DNA from: Pictodentalium vernedei
Lineage: Eukaryota > Mollusca > Scaphopoda > Dentaliida > Dentaliidae
Direction of reading: 5' to 3'
Assembly: GCA_031216915.1 (NCBI GenBank)
Contig: CM062297.1
Coordinates: forward strand, 362,651,704 to 362,715,703
Length of the DNA: 64,000 nt
Positions 24,221-36,687 of the stretch are shown in pieces. Each line of letters begins with the position of its first letter. The first letter of the stretch is position 1. The notes below the pieces were generated by a model, which searched no databases, was not told where the DNA came from, and saw only the letters and a list, made by a program, of their open reading frames with translations. The position numbers and the translations under genes were made by a program.

Positions 24221-25388
24221 TAGTGTTGAAACAATTATTCGACTAGTCGAAGTCGGTTCCCCGTGGGAACCCCGGGAAGTAAGCAGCACTTGTTTACTGT
24301 GGTAAACCAGTTCCGCTTTACTAGTAAAATAGGACCCAGTCACCAATGCTTGGGGTGAAAGTCCTCTAAAATGGGCAACATGTTGATCAACGATTGACTA
24401 AACTTGACTTCATCTCCATGTTGTGTCACGATTAGCCATGGTGCATAAATATGTGACGTTAACCACCAACAAACAAACAAACAAGTCGAAGTCGATTTGA
24501 TTTTCGGAAAAATCAACTCTGAAATCCACCAGTCGACTAGTCGGGAAACTCAAAGATGAAGTCGTAAAATGCCAGTAGTGGGGGTTAATGATTACAAAAT
24601 CAGACGTTTCTGCTTCGTGGTGGACCTATAATTTTAAATTGTATTGAGAAGTGGATATCTATGCAACCATTGTCGTTTGTTGATGCCGATAATGTTACAA
24701 CTTAGATTTTAGCAGCATTGCAAGCACTGATTTCACCTAACTTAATCACTGGCACGTGTTGAAGAAAAATACTTTGATGTACAACTTCAAAGATGCCGTT
24801 AATTCATGCAAGCATTCTGTCCCTCACCCAAGTTGCCCACACTTTTTAACTGATATAAAAATAAAATACGTGCCTGTTGATTACTGTACTGGTTTGGGTG
24901 CAAGCTGGCGAAGACTGGATATGAAGTTGAGGAAACTGTCCGTCACAAAATTTGACCTGGGAGTTTTTAATTAATTGCACCGGGCGAATGGCGGCACACT
25001 TCAAACATTTTACAAATTCACGAAACTTTTGTTTTAACATCATTGGGTACTTTTTCCACTGTACGGACAGAGGACTAGGAGGCACGCACTTCTCAGGTTC
25101 CTAATTTTTTTACTGGATGGTTAAAGCTATAATATGCACAACATTTTAAAAAACTCAAAATACGAAAAAGAGAACAGCTACATTCATGACTTTGACAAGA
25201 AAACTTCATCAAACACCTGTCAAACGAGTCATTAAACGAAAGGGTTTTCAACTTACATGTAACAGTCTCTTATCACCTAATTTACTGAGACAATTATGTT
25301 TTCAACAGAAAAGCCGACTAGTTGATTTTGAATCGATTACTCCCAACGACTAGTCGACTTTGAAAAATAGGTAATCGTTTCAACACTA
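24221..25388. mobile_element. Non-autonomous hAT-like DNA transposon
   Basis: Terminal inverted repeats tagtgttgaaacaattattc and, at the right, aatcgtttcaacacta, with an inner cgactagtcg. Flanked by a perfect 8-bp duplication tctcccat (24213-24220 and 25389-25396), the size typical of hAT. No transposase frame. It contains a SINE-B insertion. Confidence 0.82.
24256..24483 (+). mobile_element. SINE-B copy inside the hAT-like element
   Basis: 228 bp starting gttccccgtgggaacccc and ending accaccaacaaacaaacaaa. Flanked by an 11-bp duplication agtcgaagtcg (24245-24255 and 24484-24494). Its last ~60 bp (acgattagccatggtgcata and on) resemble the SINE-A 3' end. Confidence 0.8.
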
Positions 25389-25463
25389 TCTCCCATAAAT
25401 TGTAACAAGGCGAAGACATATGAACAAATTTTGGTAATCAAAAATAATTCAGCCCTCTACCAG

Positions 25464-26556
25464 TTAACCCATTACTCACCCAGGGCTTGCCTTGAGTCGG
25501 GGCTGATCAGCCCAGGCCCCGAGATCAGCCCCGAGGAGCACTTGCTGGGGGCTTTTTTTCAAGCCCCGACATTTTCCACAAAAAAGCACTAACAATAATG
25601 GACAAAATGGAAAAACAGCCCTGAAAAATCCCCGACCTCAATATGTGGGGCACTTTTTTTAGGCCCCGACCATTTTACTCAAGGCAAGCCCTGCTCACCG
25701 AATCCTCTGCATCTGCCCACATAATTTCAGGCCTCAAAATTCCTCCAAAATTATGACGGGAAACACTGTGTCCAAATTACTTTTTTTTTTATTAAAAAAG
25801 TGCAGAAACAATTAAGGAAATAACAGTTAATGCCACTCCAGCAAGACCCACAAAAAGTGCAAACACATGTACATGTAGATTACCTTCCTGCAGAAATTTT
25901 GTGTGCTGTTTATAACACAGAGGAAATCTCATTGCAAAAGTTTTATATTGGAATACATTTAGTGACAAGCGTCATTTGCCAAGGCTCTGCACTTTGATGC
26001 TAAAATACTGGAATTTTTCAAACTGTGATTTTTTCCCTTTGATGCTTTTAGGACAGGGCTCAATGAGCTCTGTCATACAAAATTGAATTGGTTGTATTGT
26101 GTGGACAAGTTTCAGCTGAAAATATTGATGTTTTAGCATTAATATTCAGAGAGTTAAGATCCGTTTCCGCCTACTTATAGAAGAGAGGGAATGATAGACC
26201 GTCTCCTATGTTTTGAACTATATTTTATTTCTCAAAGCCAGGAAATTAGGTTTTTCAGTCTCAAATTTCAAAATTTCTCACACTGGGTTGAACCATGGTT
26301 GGCACAGTAAATCTGAGGTCCTCCCCATTGTGCCCAAATTGGGGGAATATAAAGGCCTGAAATTACAAATTGTCCAGTTGAAATAATATTTTTTTTCAAA
26401 AATATTCAACAAAACCATATCATATGACCCCTCATGGGGATGAGTTCATTGAGCTCGTTCCAATGAGGGGTCACATGATGTGGTTTTGTTGAAAGTTTTT
26501 GCAAGATTTGAAGAAAAAAAAAAATTTTGATATCCTTTGCAAAGGTAAAGGGTTAA
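25464..26556. mobile_element. TTAA-flanked MITE P6 with nested insertions
   Basis: Left end ttaacccattactcacc, resumed after a nested MITE as gaatcctctgcatctgcccac (compare gaatcgcccgcacccaccca in P1). The right part carries the caacaaaaccatatcatatg foldback (26400-26520) and ends gtaaagggttaa. About 630 bp at 25725-26360, bounded by aatttcaggcct and aggcctgaaatt, look like another insertion. Confidence 0.55.
25481..25693. mobile_element. 213-bp MITE with CAGGGCTTGCCTTGAG termini
   Basis: Inverted termini cagggcttgccttgag and ctcaaggcaagccctg, with inner ccccgac blocks. Direct repeat ctcacc on both sides (25475-25480 and 25694-25699). Nested in P6. Probably hAT-derived. Confidence 0.7.
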
Positions 26557-26596
26557 GGACCAAAGTACAATGTATTTGAATTTTAAAACTGAAATT

Positions 26597-26947
26597 TATT
26601 TATTTTATTGGGGTGTAATGATGCTGTTGACAGCCATGGACACCTAGTGTTGGACAGTTTTATGGGTGGAGGAAGCCAGAGAGAACCACCAAGCAACAGC
26701 GATAAACTGTCAGACTCCCTCAACATACTAACTCCACACAAACAAGGTTAGCATCAGTTGAAGACAATTGTGCCGCCGATGTGTAGTATGCCTCAGTACA
26801 CAACTCCACCGTGCCCCCATGTACTAGTAGGCAATTTGGATTAAGTGTCTTGCCCAAGGACACAATGCAGTCGCTGCATGTGGGAATCAAAACGGGGACC
26901 TCTCTACTTACAGACTGCAGCTCTACCTATTGAACCACTGTGCTCCC
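26597..26947 (-). mobile_element. SINE-A copy 3
   Basis: Reverse orientation: the tail complement ttatttattttattggggt lies at the left and the head complement ccactgtgctccc at the right. Perfect 12-bp duplication aaaactgaaatt (26585-26596 and 26948-26959). Confidence 0.85.
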
Positions 26948-26959
26948 AAAACTGAAATT

Positions 26960-27911
26960 CGAGGCCCTTGAAAATGCATTCATGACAATGAAAACCTTCC
27001 CAGAAAGTCGTTTAACTGATTGAATGAAGTTGCTTGTTCAGGTTTTAAAACCAGCAGTTTTGACAAGGGTTTAATTCCAGGAACAAAAATTTTCTGGTTC
27101 TTGTTTTTGAAAGTCAGTCACGGTACCAGGAATTTTCTGGTTCTCATTTCTGAATATCCGTCCTGATACACAGGAACTTTATAGCACAGAATCATTCTGC
27201 ATCTTCGATTTCCAGTTCTAGTGTACGAATTTCTAGGGCATTAGCGCTGATTTTCAGAACTGGTAACTGTGAAATTCCTGTTCTCGAGATAATATTAAAC
27301 CATAACTTCATCGGTATTGCTTGTCTCAGAAAAAATTGATATTCACTGTAATCTCATAAACTATAATACCAAATCATTGATAGCATTATCTATAAATTTC
27401 CCGGGTATCATGGTCGACTTTCAGAATTGGGAGCCCCAGAGACATGATACTCCTGTTCCTGGTATTAATTAGTTTTGACCCATTATTCTCTACAGTCAAT
27501 TAAACTATAACCTAAATCTAAAAGTCCTACCCTCCACCGTTTATTTACTCTCTTTTTTTCAAATATAGAATAACTTTGACTTGCAAGTCTTGCACCTTGT
27601 ATGTCGGGGATTGTCAGAAAGCCTCATAAAAGTTGATTAATAGGGTCTGCTTTAGCATTATGAGAGCTTGTTTTCTTTTAATGATGCAGGCTCTCATCCA
27701 GTATCTGAAATATATTCACCAGTTGAGTTTGTACCCTTGAAAGTTTGATCAGTTACATGTATATAGAATAGATGGATTGGGAATTTTGAGGCCTTGAATT
27801 GGGAAAAATCGTGCCCAGCCCACATTATGCACCCTGAAGACTCCCAGGTCCATCCTGTCGAAGTAAGTTTTGAAATAGATTTTTTTAATGAAACTTTCTT
27901 TTGCTTCACAG
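26960..27911. other. Unannotated intron sequence before exon D
   Basis: Contains a partly repetitive stretch (ccaggaattttctggttctc-type phrases, 27080-27290). No coding frame beyond the exon. Confidence 0.4.
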
Positions 27912-28017
27912 GAGTTCCAATCCTCATCCTCTGGAATCTGTTTGCCTCGGAGCAACAGCTAGAACTTTTGCTGTGATATCAGTATTACCCTTTACAGTGC
28001 TAAAAACAAGATATGAA
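27912..28017 (+). CDS. SLC25A38: SLC25A38 exon D (second carrier repeat, helix 3)
   Basis: Acceptor cttcacag, donor gtaagt. The first base completes the glycine codon from exon C. It reads SSNPHPLESVCLGATARTF then AVISVLPFTVLKTRYE. The second signature is PFTVLKTR, with Thr where canonical carriers have Asp/Glu. SLC25A38 proteins carry the same substitution (P-I-T-V-I-K-T-R in the human protein as I recall it), so it supports orthology rather than decay. Ends in phase 0. The intron that follows is about 20 kb and holds two DIRS elements. Confidence 0.92.
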
Positions 28018-28396
28018 GTAAGTCTTGTTTATTTGGTCCCAGCAGAAACTACATAGGAAGAATATTAGCTGTATAATATTCATGTTCAAGTTAGGTGTAG
28101 GCACATGTAGGTGGAGATGGGCGATATTGGAATTTTGAGTTCGGTGTCAGTTTCGGTATTTTTAAGTTTATACCATGGTATCAGTTCAGTATTCGGTATC
28201 TGACCTGACTGAGATTTATTGATGGTACCAGTGGGGCATTATCACCAAGAAAGTACAGAATAATTTGTTTTTGTATCATTCTATTACAGCACCACAAATG
28301 CCACTTCCAATGAGCTCAACATTGGTATTCTTTTGCCATCACAAATCATAGCTACAGTAATTGTGTGACTTGCTCAAAACACACCTTAACCTTTAA

Positions 28397-28465
28397 CCCT
28401 TTACCCAACGAATCGCCCGCATCCGCCCACGTAATATGCAAATTCAGCAGCTGAAAAAATATTAT
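28397..28465. mobile_element. MITE P3, left half (split by E1)
   Basis: TTAA at 28393-28396, then ccctttacccaacgaatcgc, nearly identical to P1, up to aaaaaatattat, where E1 begins. Confidence 0.8.
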
Positions 28466-29560
28466 ATTTTTATACTGTACCAATGACCCAGACATAGCTG
28501 GTGCTAACTCTTAAAATATAGGGCCAAACACAAATTTTGCCCCCCAATCCCCAAAATTTGCATCTAAAACTAAAGAAAACATGTCCTGAAAGGCCCTCCA
28601 CACTTCGCCCCTACTGCGCATGCGCAGTGTCAAGGACGTTCTGAAATTGGCGCCATTAATCATTCTAAGTTTGGCCTTCATCAGTTAACATCTGACTGAT
28701 CTTTGTGCTTATAAATCTCAGTTTAAATGATGCCAGACACATAAATATTAGTGAAATGGTGATTCTAAGGAGGATAGAGAAGGAGGAGAGGAAAAGAATG
28801 TGTGACAGAATATTATCAGGGCTGTAACTTAAAATTTTTTAATGAAATTATGTTAAGTTACCTATTTTCAAGGCAGCAGCCATTTTGTTGTCATTCTGAT
28901 TATTTAGTTACACTGTTTTTTTAAGTGTTTTCCTCTCTCCCTGTCCTTTAAGTTCCCCCTTGCTATTCTCCCATGCTTTTGGCATAGTTTTTGTAATTAT
29001 TATTACTAAATTTTCTTGGGAGTTTTAGCTGAATAACAGAATGAATTCTGTTCTTTCCCCATGTTTACGTCTTCACCTACGGGTGGTTAAGCGTTGTGTT
29101 CTGCATCTACCATCTGATGTTCTGCAGTTTCTTCCCTGGAAGTCTCTGTTTTGCATCAGATAGTGTATTTTTGGTAACTGATTTCGGGCCTGGGTGCCTG
29201 GAGTCTTATTTTAGTGTTTTTACACTCATTGTTTACATTTACAACAGCCCTCTGTGTGAGGGGGGGATTTCTAAAAAATAATATCTTGATGTTATTTTAA
29301 TCATAACTAGATACATTATTATTGTTCGTAAGTGTTGAATAAATTGTTTAAAATATTTTTAAAATTTTTGTCCACACTTAGGCTTGGGATCCATTGGGGC
29401 TCAACGTTACTTTTCAGAAACTTGGGCTGTTCTGAAAAAATATTTTTTCAAAATATTTTGATTTCAATTATTTTTTCTATATTAATGGATCATATTATTA
29501 TTATGTATTTTGATTGCCAGGGGTTAGTGCGAGTACCAGGACTTGTTTTCTTTTCACATT

Positions 29561-32520
29561 GAAAGGATATTAATCAATTGTTTTAAGAGGAAGTCTTCCT
29601 CTGACTTTATTATCAATCTATATGTGGTCAGTGTACTCGCATTAACTCCTGTTCTGTATCGTTTGATTTCGATGACAATATGGGAAGCGTATGTCACGGT
29701 ATGTTGTTGGGGATTTGGACACTCCGGTCCTTTCCCCGCAGGGTCACTCTACTTTATCAATTTCTATTTCAGACGATCAAGATTAGGGTGATGTATCTGT
29801 GATGTCTTCCAACAGTGTGCCTCCGTCGTCACAATTAATGAAGGGCTAGCGGAAAAGTGCTCATGTAAATACGCCAATTGCCTAAGAGGACCCTAGTAGG
29901 TTCGACGGCCTTTGACGTCTGCTAGCTCGCCCGGTGTAGCGTCCATTCACCGAATGGTTCGGCAGCCGGGTTCGTCCGTTGCGGTCTAGAAGGAATTTTG
30001 GGGTGATGCGAGCACTATAAATTAACCTAATGCACACCCAGTGACGGCGGATCGGAGGGAGAACGCAGGAAGCCTTTTAGTCGGTTCATAGCTCGTTCCG
30101 GTCCATCCGGACGGCAAGCGAGAGAGGCCCCTCTCTCGTTCAACAACATCTGGCCCCAGATGTTGTGGTACAAAATGTGTCGTAAGCGGAGCATACGTCC
30201 GTCGCTCGGGACGCTCCGTTGTATAGGCAGTCCGCTGAGACTGCTAAGGCTTCCTCTTCTCGTCAGCGCACACGACCGCACCTTGGCTGCGTGACCGCCG
30301 ATATATTACCAGCTTCGCCGATCAAGGATTCTTCGGCGACCAGGTCACACCATCCGGTAGCCAGGGACACGAGGCCTGCAGACTCCGGACGTTCGCATAG
30401 GAAGTGTGCGGGAGTCAACGTACACGGAGCTTCCGGCGGCAATGCATCGTAAGACCGCTACTGCACAGGCCTCGGGAACGGACGTGCTTTCCTTAATAGC
30501 ACAGTTTATCGCAGCATCCCAGCATCAACTGAATCTGTCGCATATATTTTATCCGACGATGCTGGGTCGGGACGCTCCGCGGAAGCGGGTACGGACGTCC
30601 GAAAGTTTCATCCGGTCCAACGGGATACCGAAAGGGATTCGGAGGATTTCGAGCTTTCCCTTTCGGAACAACATATGCTGTTGTGTATGTCATCTGACTT
30701 GGTCTTCTACAGCTTCTTTCGTCGGACCAGAATGCTGCGATGCCGGATAAGAAACTGATAGCGTCGGTGGACTTAGATATTTTTGGTTCGGTTCAGGGAC
30801 ATCGTCCCTCAGTTCCGACATAGTCCAATAATGTCACACTAACTTTCGAATTATTGAACGACGCTATATATATTATTATTTTATGCTTGCTAACCAAGCA
30901 TTTCTGGTTTCTTGTTCGAAGAGTTATGGAGATGTCTTTCAAAAGTGTGCCTCTGTCGTCATAGTTAATGAAGAGTTAGCGGCAATAAGTGCTCATGGAA
31001 TATGTCTATCGCCTACGGAGTGACATTCGCTAGCTCACCCGGTGTAGCGTACATTCATCGAATGGTTCGGCTGCCGGGTTCGTCCGTTGCGGTCTAGGAA
31101 GGAGATTTGGGTGATGCGAGCACTTTAATTACTTTAGTACTCACCCAGTGACGGCAGATTGAGGACAGATCGGAGGAAGCCTGTTAGTCCGGTTCCTGGC
31201 TTGTCCAGGTCCGTCCGGGCTGTGAGCGAGAGAGGTCCCTCTCTCGCCCAACAACATAGGGGACCGCATGTTGTGGTTCAGATATTTTACATTCGGAGCA
31301 TATGTCCGTTGGTCGGGACGCTCCGTTATATTGACAGTCCGAGAGACTGTCTTTAATGCTTCCTCATCCTCACAGCAGGGCACACGACCGCACATTGGCT
31401 ACGTGACCTCGAGTATCCGATCAGTTTCGGCATTCAGTGATTCCACGGCGAATAGGTCGCACCATCCGGTAGCCAAGGGACACGAGGCCTATACACTCCG
31501 TTCGCTCGCATATTGGTAGTATGCACGGGGTAACGATCACGGAGCTTCCAGCGGCAATGCATCGTAAGACCGCTTCTCCTCAGGCCTCAGTGATGGACGT
31601 GCTATCCGAGTTAGCACAGTTGTTTCGCAGCATCCCAGCAATTGACAGTTTCTCGGTCGATTCAGGAATTATCCGACGGCACTGGGTCGGTGCGGTCCGC
31701 GGTTGCATCAGGTACGGACGACCGAACGCTTTATAGGGTCCGACAGGATGGCGAAAGGGATTCGAAAGATTTCGAGTTTTCCCTTTAGTAGTATCGGAAG
31801 ATGCCTTTCATATCTTCTGGCATTATCTTCCAGTGATTATTATTTCGGACTTCATTGCTGCGATCGTGGATAAGAGACTTATAGCGTCATTGGACTCGGA
31901 ATTTTCGATCGGTTCAGGGACATTGTCCCTGACTTACCGACGCAGTCCAATATTGTCATTACAACATGTGTTTTATTTTTCGACGCTATATATATATATA
32001 TACAAGCCTGCTACTAAGCATGATAGTTTAGTTTCTTGTCCGCGTTGCTCATTTCTGCCATTTTATCATTTATACAAATAGTTTATTTTGGCAGAGCAGG
32101 GCATACCGAGAGTTCATATGCATCTAGACGGTGTGATTAAGGACTGCATATATTCTTTTTCGCCGTTTATGTCTTTTCCAATTTCAATGTTGGGAACGAC
32201 ATTATGTATAGTAGACTTAACTTAGACGCTTTATTATACGTAATCTGCCTTACTGAGGCGTTATCATTACGTCTTCAAGAAAAGATTTACGGGATATTAT
32301 TCTCAATGTAATTTCTTTTGAGGGCAGTAGTTTGTTCACGTATAACTCCGCCCTTCAGTGGCTGATTGGAGTTAGTTAGACGTGACACAGCCCTAGCTAC
32401 ATCCACACGCGTGGATAGTAAGGTTAAGAACTCTCTCAGAGTCGCTTCGTTCTCGGAGGAGCTTCTCTTCGACGGCAACTTTTCGGCAATCCATGAATTG
32501 CTCGATTTACACGCTCTCTT
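29561..32520 (+). pseudogene. E1 gag remnant with a ~1.1-kb tandem duplication
   Basis: Collinear with E2 gag but broken by stops and frameshifts. The N-terminal zinc patch survives as RKSSSDF near 29590. The segment starting near 29800 (gatgtctttccaacagtgtg) is repeated near 30930 (gatgtctttcaaaagtgtgc), so E2 positions of roughly 57826-58900 occur twice. The conserved helical block is seen in scraps at 32290-32480. It cannot make a full protein. Confidence 0.8.
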
Positions 32521-33330
32521 GTCTATCTAGTGTTACAAGAGATTCAGACTGGGGCAAACATTCGGTGGTTGACTCAGAGAGTGCCGCCGCAGTTGCCGGA
32601 CCCGAGTGTGGCTGTTATGACGGTTGCCAGTCAAACAGATTGGGATATAATACTGATCCCTACGGATTCGAAGTGCCAGGGTCTTTGGGTTCCGCAGTCT
32701 TTTAGCAATCAGTTTTCTTCCGCGGAATAATGTTTTTTAGGCTTGCTTTATGTCATTGCATGAACATTATTCAGAAACGCATGCCCAAATTCCTGTCCTT
32801 TAATTCGACAGTAGTGGCGTATCTCCGGAACCAGGGAGGCACTCTTTCGTTTCCGTTATTCAATTTAATGGAAAGAATCCGTCTGTTGGTTATAGTACAC
32901 CAAGTTCAGTTTTGGTCCGTCATATTCCGGGTCGTCTGATTGTTTTATTGGACTCCCGTTCTCTTACGGGTCGCTTGTTGCTGTCAGAATGGACTCTCAA
33001 CAAACAAGTATTCAATCAGATTTGCTATCTATGGGAGCGGCCAATGATGATTTATTTATGACACAGCTTGCTAATCAATTGCAGACGTATGTGTTGGCTT
33101 GTCCAGATCTCTGAGCTAATATTGTTAATGCTCTATTGATCTATAGGACGGAATGATAGGATACGCGTATCCTCCGGCGCTGTTGTTTTAGCAGGTATTG
33201 CTAAGATAAACAACCACAATACATTTCTGTTGATAGCATCTCTATCTTCACAGAGATCATGAGTAATTTACTCTCTTGTCTACTGTGGGTCTTAACGTGA
33301 AATCTTCCTCTATGTGAGGATCTTTTTCAC
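32521..33330 (+). pseudogene. E1 RNase H and methyltransferase-like remnant; RT core deleted
   Basis: At about 32490 the sequence jumps from the E2 gag tail equivalent (about 59392) to the stretch before RNase H (about 60688), removing roughly 1.3 kb including all RT motifs. What remains is similar to E2 60690-61540: IQTGANIRWLTQRVPPQLPD, then VMTVASQTDW (the RNase H Asp of MTDAS is changed to Val), and later scraps of the histidine/aspartate region and the DLFAT region, with stops. Confidence 0.8.
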
Positions 33331-34410
33331 TGGGTAAATCGTGTCATCTTTATCACAACCAGCAAGGTCGCAACCTTCATGTATTCCGTTGTGTGGTCCG
33401 TATTGCATTGTAAGCACTGTACTGGACGAGCTTTGGACGCGATTTCTTACTATAGGAGATCCTCTTCTTCGCTATTCTATGCGGCTAAAGTGGAGGCTCT
33501 TCCGTCGTGGTGTAGGGATCATTATGTTCATATTGTTGATCCCTCCATACTACTCATTGCTATTTTTTAGTATACTTGTTTCACAAGATCTACTGCAGCC
33601 TGTTTTTATTTAGGTTATAGGTTTATGTTACCTCATACCTATGCACTCTACGATAGTTTACAATTGAATCTTTTGTCTCTTTATCTAAGTCAGTTAGTAA
33701 CTTTTTGATAAATAGACTTAGAATCTTTAGATTAAATTCCTATACGGATTTTAACTTCGGTTCTTATTTAGCTAAGTAATCATTTGAGCCTCTGGAAACA
33801 GTAGTTTTCAAATTCTGACCTTTAGACAGTAATTCTGTTGGTTTCTCTTTTACTGTACAGTCAGTGAGTTTCATGCACGATCGATGGATGATTTTCACTT
33901 TCATAGTTTCGGAATCAATACTTCCGTTACTATTTAGGTTGGATTGTTGCATAAGAGTTAGGCTCCTATTATCCGGAACCTATTATTTTAAGGTCCTTCC
34001 GTCTTCGTATGGGCATAGGCCTTTACTCTTTCCGGGTACAGTTTATGTATTTATAAACAGATATCTGTTTATTACTATGGGCGTAAGCTTCTTCTGTCTT
34101 TGATGTCTAGTAGAAGGACGTTACGCTCCATTTTATTGTTAATGGATTCTATTAACTATCGGTACTGCTTATGGTATATCATTGACTTAGCAGTTGTGCT
34201 TAAGATTTCGGCTCATGAAGTAAGAGTTTTTCTACTTCTTGGGCTTACATTAATAGTGTCGCTATTATAGATTTTTGAAGGCCGCTCATTGCGCTCAGCC
34301 ATCCACATTCATGAATTTTATCTCAGAAATATCGAGTCCATTTCTGGAGGCCTCTATTGTTAGGTCTATTATCTACTGCTCAGAATGTCATTCACTTAAC
34401 AGTTGCTACT
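33331..34410 (+). pseudogene. E1 tyrosine recombinase remnant
   Basis: Nucleotide similarity to E2 61550-62633 throughout (for example ggacgagctttggacgcgat and gctcatgaagtaagag), but frames are broken by several indels and stops. The HEVR codons are recognisable near 34211 and the FYLRN codons near 34316, in different contexts from an open frame. Non-functional. Confidence 0.8.
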
Positions 34411-34989
34411 ATAGCTAGGTAGGCTGTCTGTTTCGGCAGTGTCTCCGTTCGGCTGCCCTCTTCGCTCTGGGCTATTTGACCCAGGGCAAGAAAAGGGGGG
34501 GGGGGGGGGGGGGAGGGTGTTCCCTTGGGTCACCTGTTTTACTATGAAAACAAGGGGATACCTCCTCCGGAGTTAGTAATTCTGAGCTGTTATTGGGATG
34601 GTTGTTTAGTGAGAAGTTTAGGTTTTTAAAATTCATTCAAGTCTTAGTTTTTAAAGTATAGCTTTTGAATATTGCATATGTCAACGGACATGATTATGCA
34701 ATCCTCATACACTTTTAGGAGTATAAGAGTCTCTATTCTCTAGACTTACTTTATTTATTGGCTTACTTTAAAAATTATTAGTATAAGGATTATATTGGAT
34801 ATTAATAGAGTACATGGATGTATGAAGCTCAATTTTGGAAGGTGTTGTATCTTTCTAATTTATCATAAATAAGAAAGATACATGTAAGGCCTATTACTTC
34901 TTTTTCCCTACAGGGGATGACTCTATTTTATTTTATTGAGCGTATTCCATTTTGCTCTATGTCCTTGGCCCTCCAGCCTTTTTACTATT

Positions 34990-35078
34990 CAGCTATGTCT
35001 GGGTCATTGGTACAGTATAAAAATGTTAAAAAATTTATAGTAATTTATATATTTTTTATACTTACCAATGACCCAGAC
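34990..35078 (+). repeat. E1 internal complementary region
   Basis: Complement of the E1 left terminus (with the E1-specific cagctatgtc variant, matching gacatagctg at the left end) joined to the complement of the right terminus. It is 89 bp, as in E2. The match to E1's own private variant shows the termini and this region were copied together in the last round of replication. Confidence 0.9.
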
Positions 35079-35380
35079 GGGGATGGCCCTCCCAGGAGTT
35101 GGGAACTCTTGCCTCCCCGCTGAGTACATAGCGCTTACCAGGCACTGGTTATTAGAATGATTAATGGCGCCAATTTCGGAACGTCCTTGACACTGCGCAT
35201 GCGCAGTAGGGGCGAAGTGTGGAGGGCCTTTCAGGACATGTTTTCTTTAGTTTTAGATGCAAATTTTGGGGATTGGGGGGCAAAATTTGTGTTTGGCCCT
35301 ATATTTTTAGAGTTAGCACCAGCTATGTCTGGGTCATTGGTAAGTATAAAAAATATATAAATTACTATAAATTTTTTAAC

Positions 35381-35528
35381 TTTTCAAAAAATTTCGACAA
35401 AACCATATCATGTGACCCCTCTTTGGAACGAGCTCATTGAGATATGGTTTTGTTGAAGTTTTTTGAAAATTTTTAAAAAATGATATTTAAAATAATAAAT
35501 TTTGAAATCGTCTGCGTTGGGTAAAGGG
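35381..35528. mobile_element. MITE P3, right half (after E1)
   Basis: Continues ttttcaaaaaatttcgacaa, aaccatatcatgtgacccct and on to gtaaaggg, with TTAA at 35529-35532. Collinear with P1 from its position 1281. Confidence 0.8.
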
Positions 35529-35532
35529 TTAA

Positions 35533-36687
35533 GGCCTATTTCAGACTTTTGTGATCACAAATTCCTTTACATGCCCTCAGTCGGAGGTCAAGCTGACAAT
35601 AGACAAATCTATTATCTACCTGGACAGTGGTTTCTCATCAAGTCTTGGGTGCCTTTACAGGCAGCCAAGCCTTGACAGGAAATCGCTGCTCAGCAACTGG
35701 ACATGTAGTCTTGTGGGAATGCAGGACATTGAAAAGAGAATCAATTATTTCTTTCAACTGCTATCAAACCTCAACAAGGTCTTATAAAATAACAAATGTA
35801 TGAAAATTTGAAAATACACATAGTTTCAGAATGCAATGATTTGGTTCGGTTCAGTTTTTCGTTATCCCTGTGATATCAGTATCGGTTCGGCTTTTCGATA
35901 TATTGCCCATCTCTACATGTACACAAAAATATAGACTCAAAAGTTTATGGTAACAGCAGGTCACTCAACGTGCAAATTAAAGGTGATTGCGCCGTTGCTT
36001 GCCTGAATTCATGGTCAGGGCAAGTGATTTATTTCACATCTCAAACCGTAAAATTTGTCCCCAGTGGCAAGAAACGGTTTTGATTTTGAGTCAACTCTTA
36101 TGCCGCTCGGCATGTAAACACTTCATATTCTATAGTTAAAAGCAAACCTTATTTTTATACATTTACAGGAGTTTGACCTAAAAGGTAGCTTGGGAGTGGT
36201 TTCTCATGAAATCTTGCCTGCTTGTGTGGATAACCAAGACTTTGCTCGACACCACTCATCAGTCAAAAGTGTTACCTTATTTATATAATATGAGGGAGCA
36301 TAAAATAAGTAAAACACTCCCAGCCTTTCAGGACACTTTGAGATCCTATGACAAGAATCAAATGAGCCTTTTGCGAAAATCACAATTGCTTTTCATTGTT
36401 TTGCTTGTTAGAATTGATTCTGATTCTCGCTTGAATTTTAAACCCTGTTTAATGCTTATCTGTTATTTCAATTCTCAACCATTGATGAAGCTAGAATATT
36501 TATAGTGTTCCAAAAATCTAACTTTTGTGTAACATCAGTGGTTGAGATCTTTGCTAGCAAATCTTATATTCAACAGACACTGTATGTTAATTCCCCTGGA
36601 TTTTTTAATTTTTTGTGGTAATAAATTACTATTGATGGTTGTAAACTTTTACTTTACAGGTTTTAGGTTTTTTTTTTTCTTTTATTA
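35533..36687. other. Unannotated intron sequence between E1 and element a5
   Basis: AT-rich. 35540-35780 resembles 47280-47470 (gtgccgttaacatgcc/ttacatgccctcagtcgg, gacaatagaca/gacaacagaca), a diverged repeat. No gene recognised. Confidence 0.4.

Larger units (their letters stand above)
28466..35380 (+). mobile_element. E1: defective DIRS element of the E2 family (6.9 kb)
   Basis: Same ends as E2 (atttttatactg at the left, aattttttaac at the right). Terminal repeats at 28471-28672 and 35163-35350 differ at only about two positions by eye, and the internal complementary region (34990-35078) matches both termini. The interior is heavily damaged: the gag start is lost (ATG to TTG near 29559), there are many stops and indels, gag is partly duplicated, and the RT core is deleted. 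It is inserted into a TTAA-flanked MITE whose halves sit at 28397-28465 and 35381-35528. Rejoining the halves gives the sequence of intact sister copies without duplication. Confidence 0.9.

Noticed and set aside
29840-30000. Retroviral or LTR-type integrase/protease in the DIRS elements
   Set aside because: No DDE integrase, aspartic protease or direct LTRs are visible; the elements have inverted repeats and a tyrosine recombinase.
28466-35380. E1 as an expressed gene fusing gag duplicate and recombinase
   Set aside because: Multiple stops and indels in every frame; only the termini and internal complementary region are well preserved.
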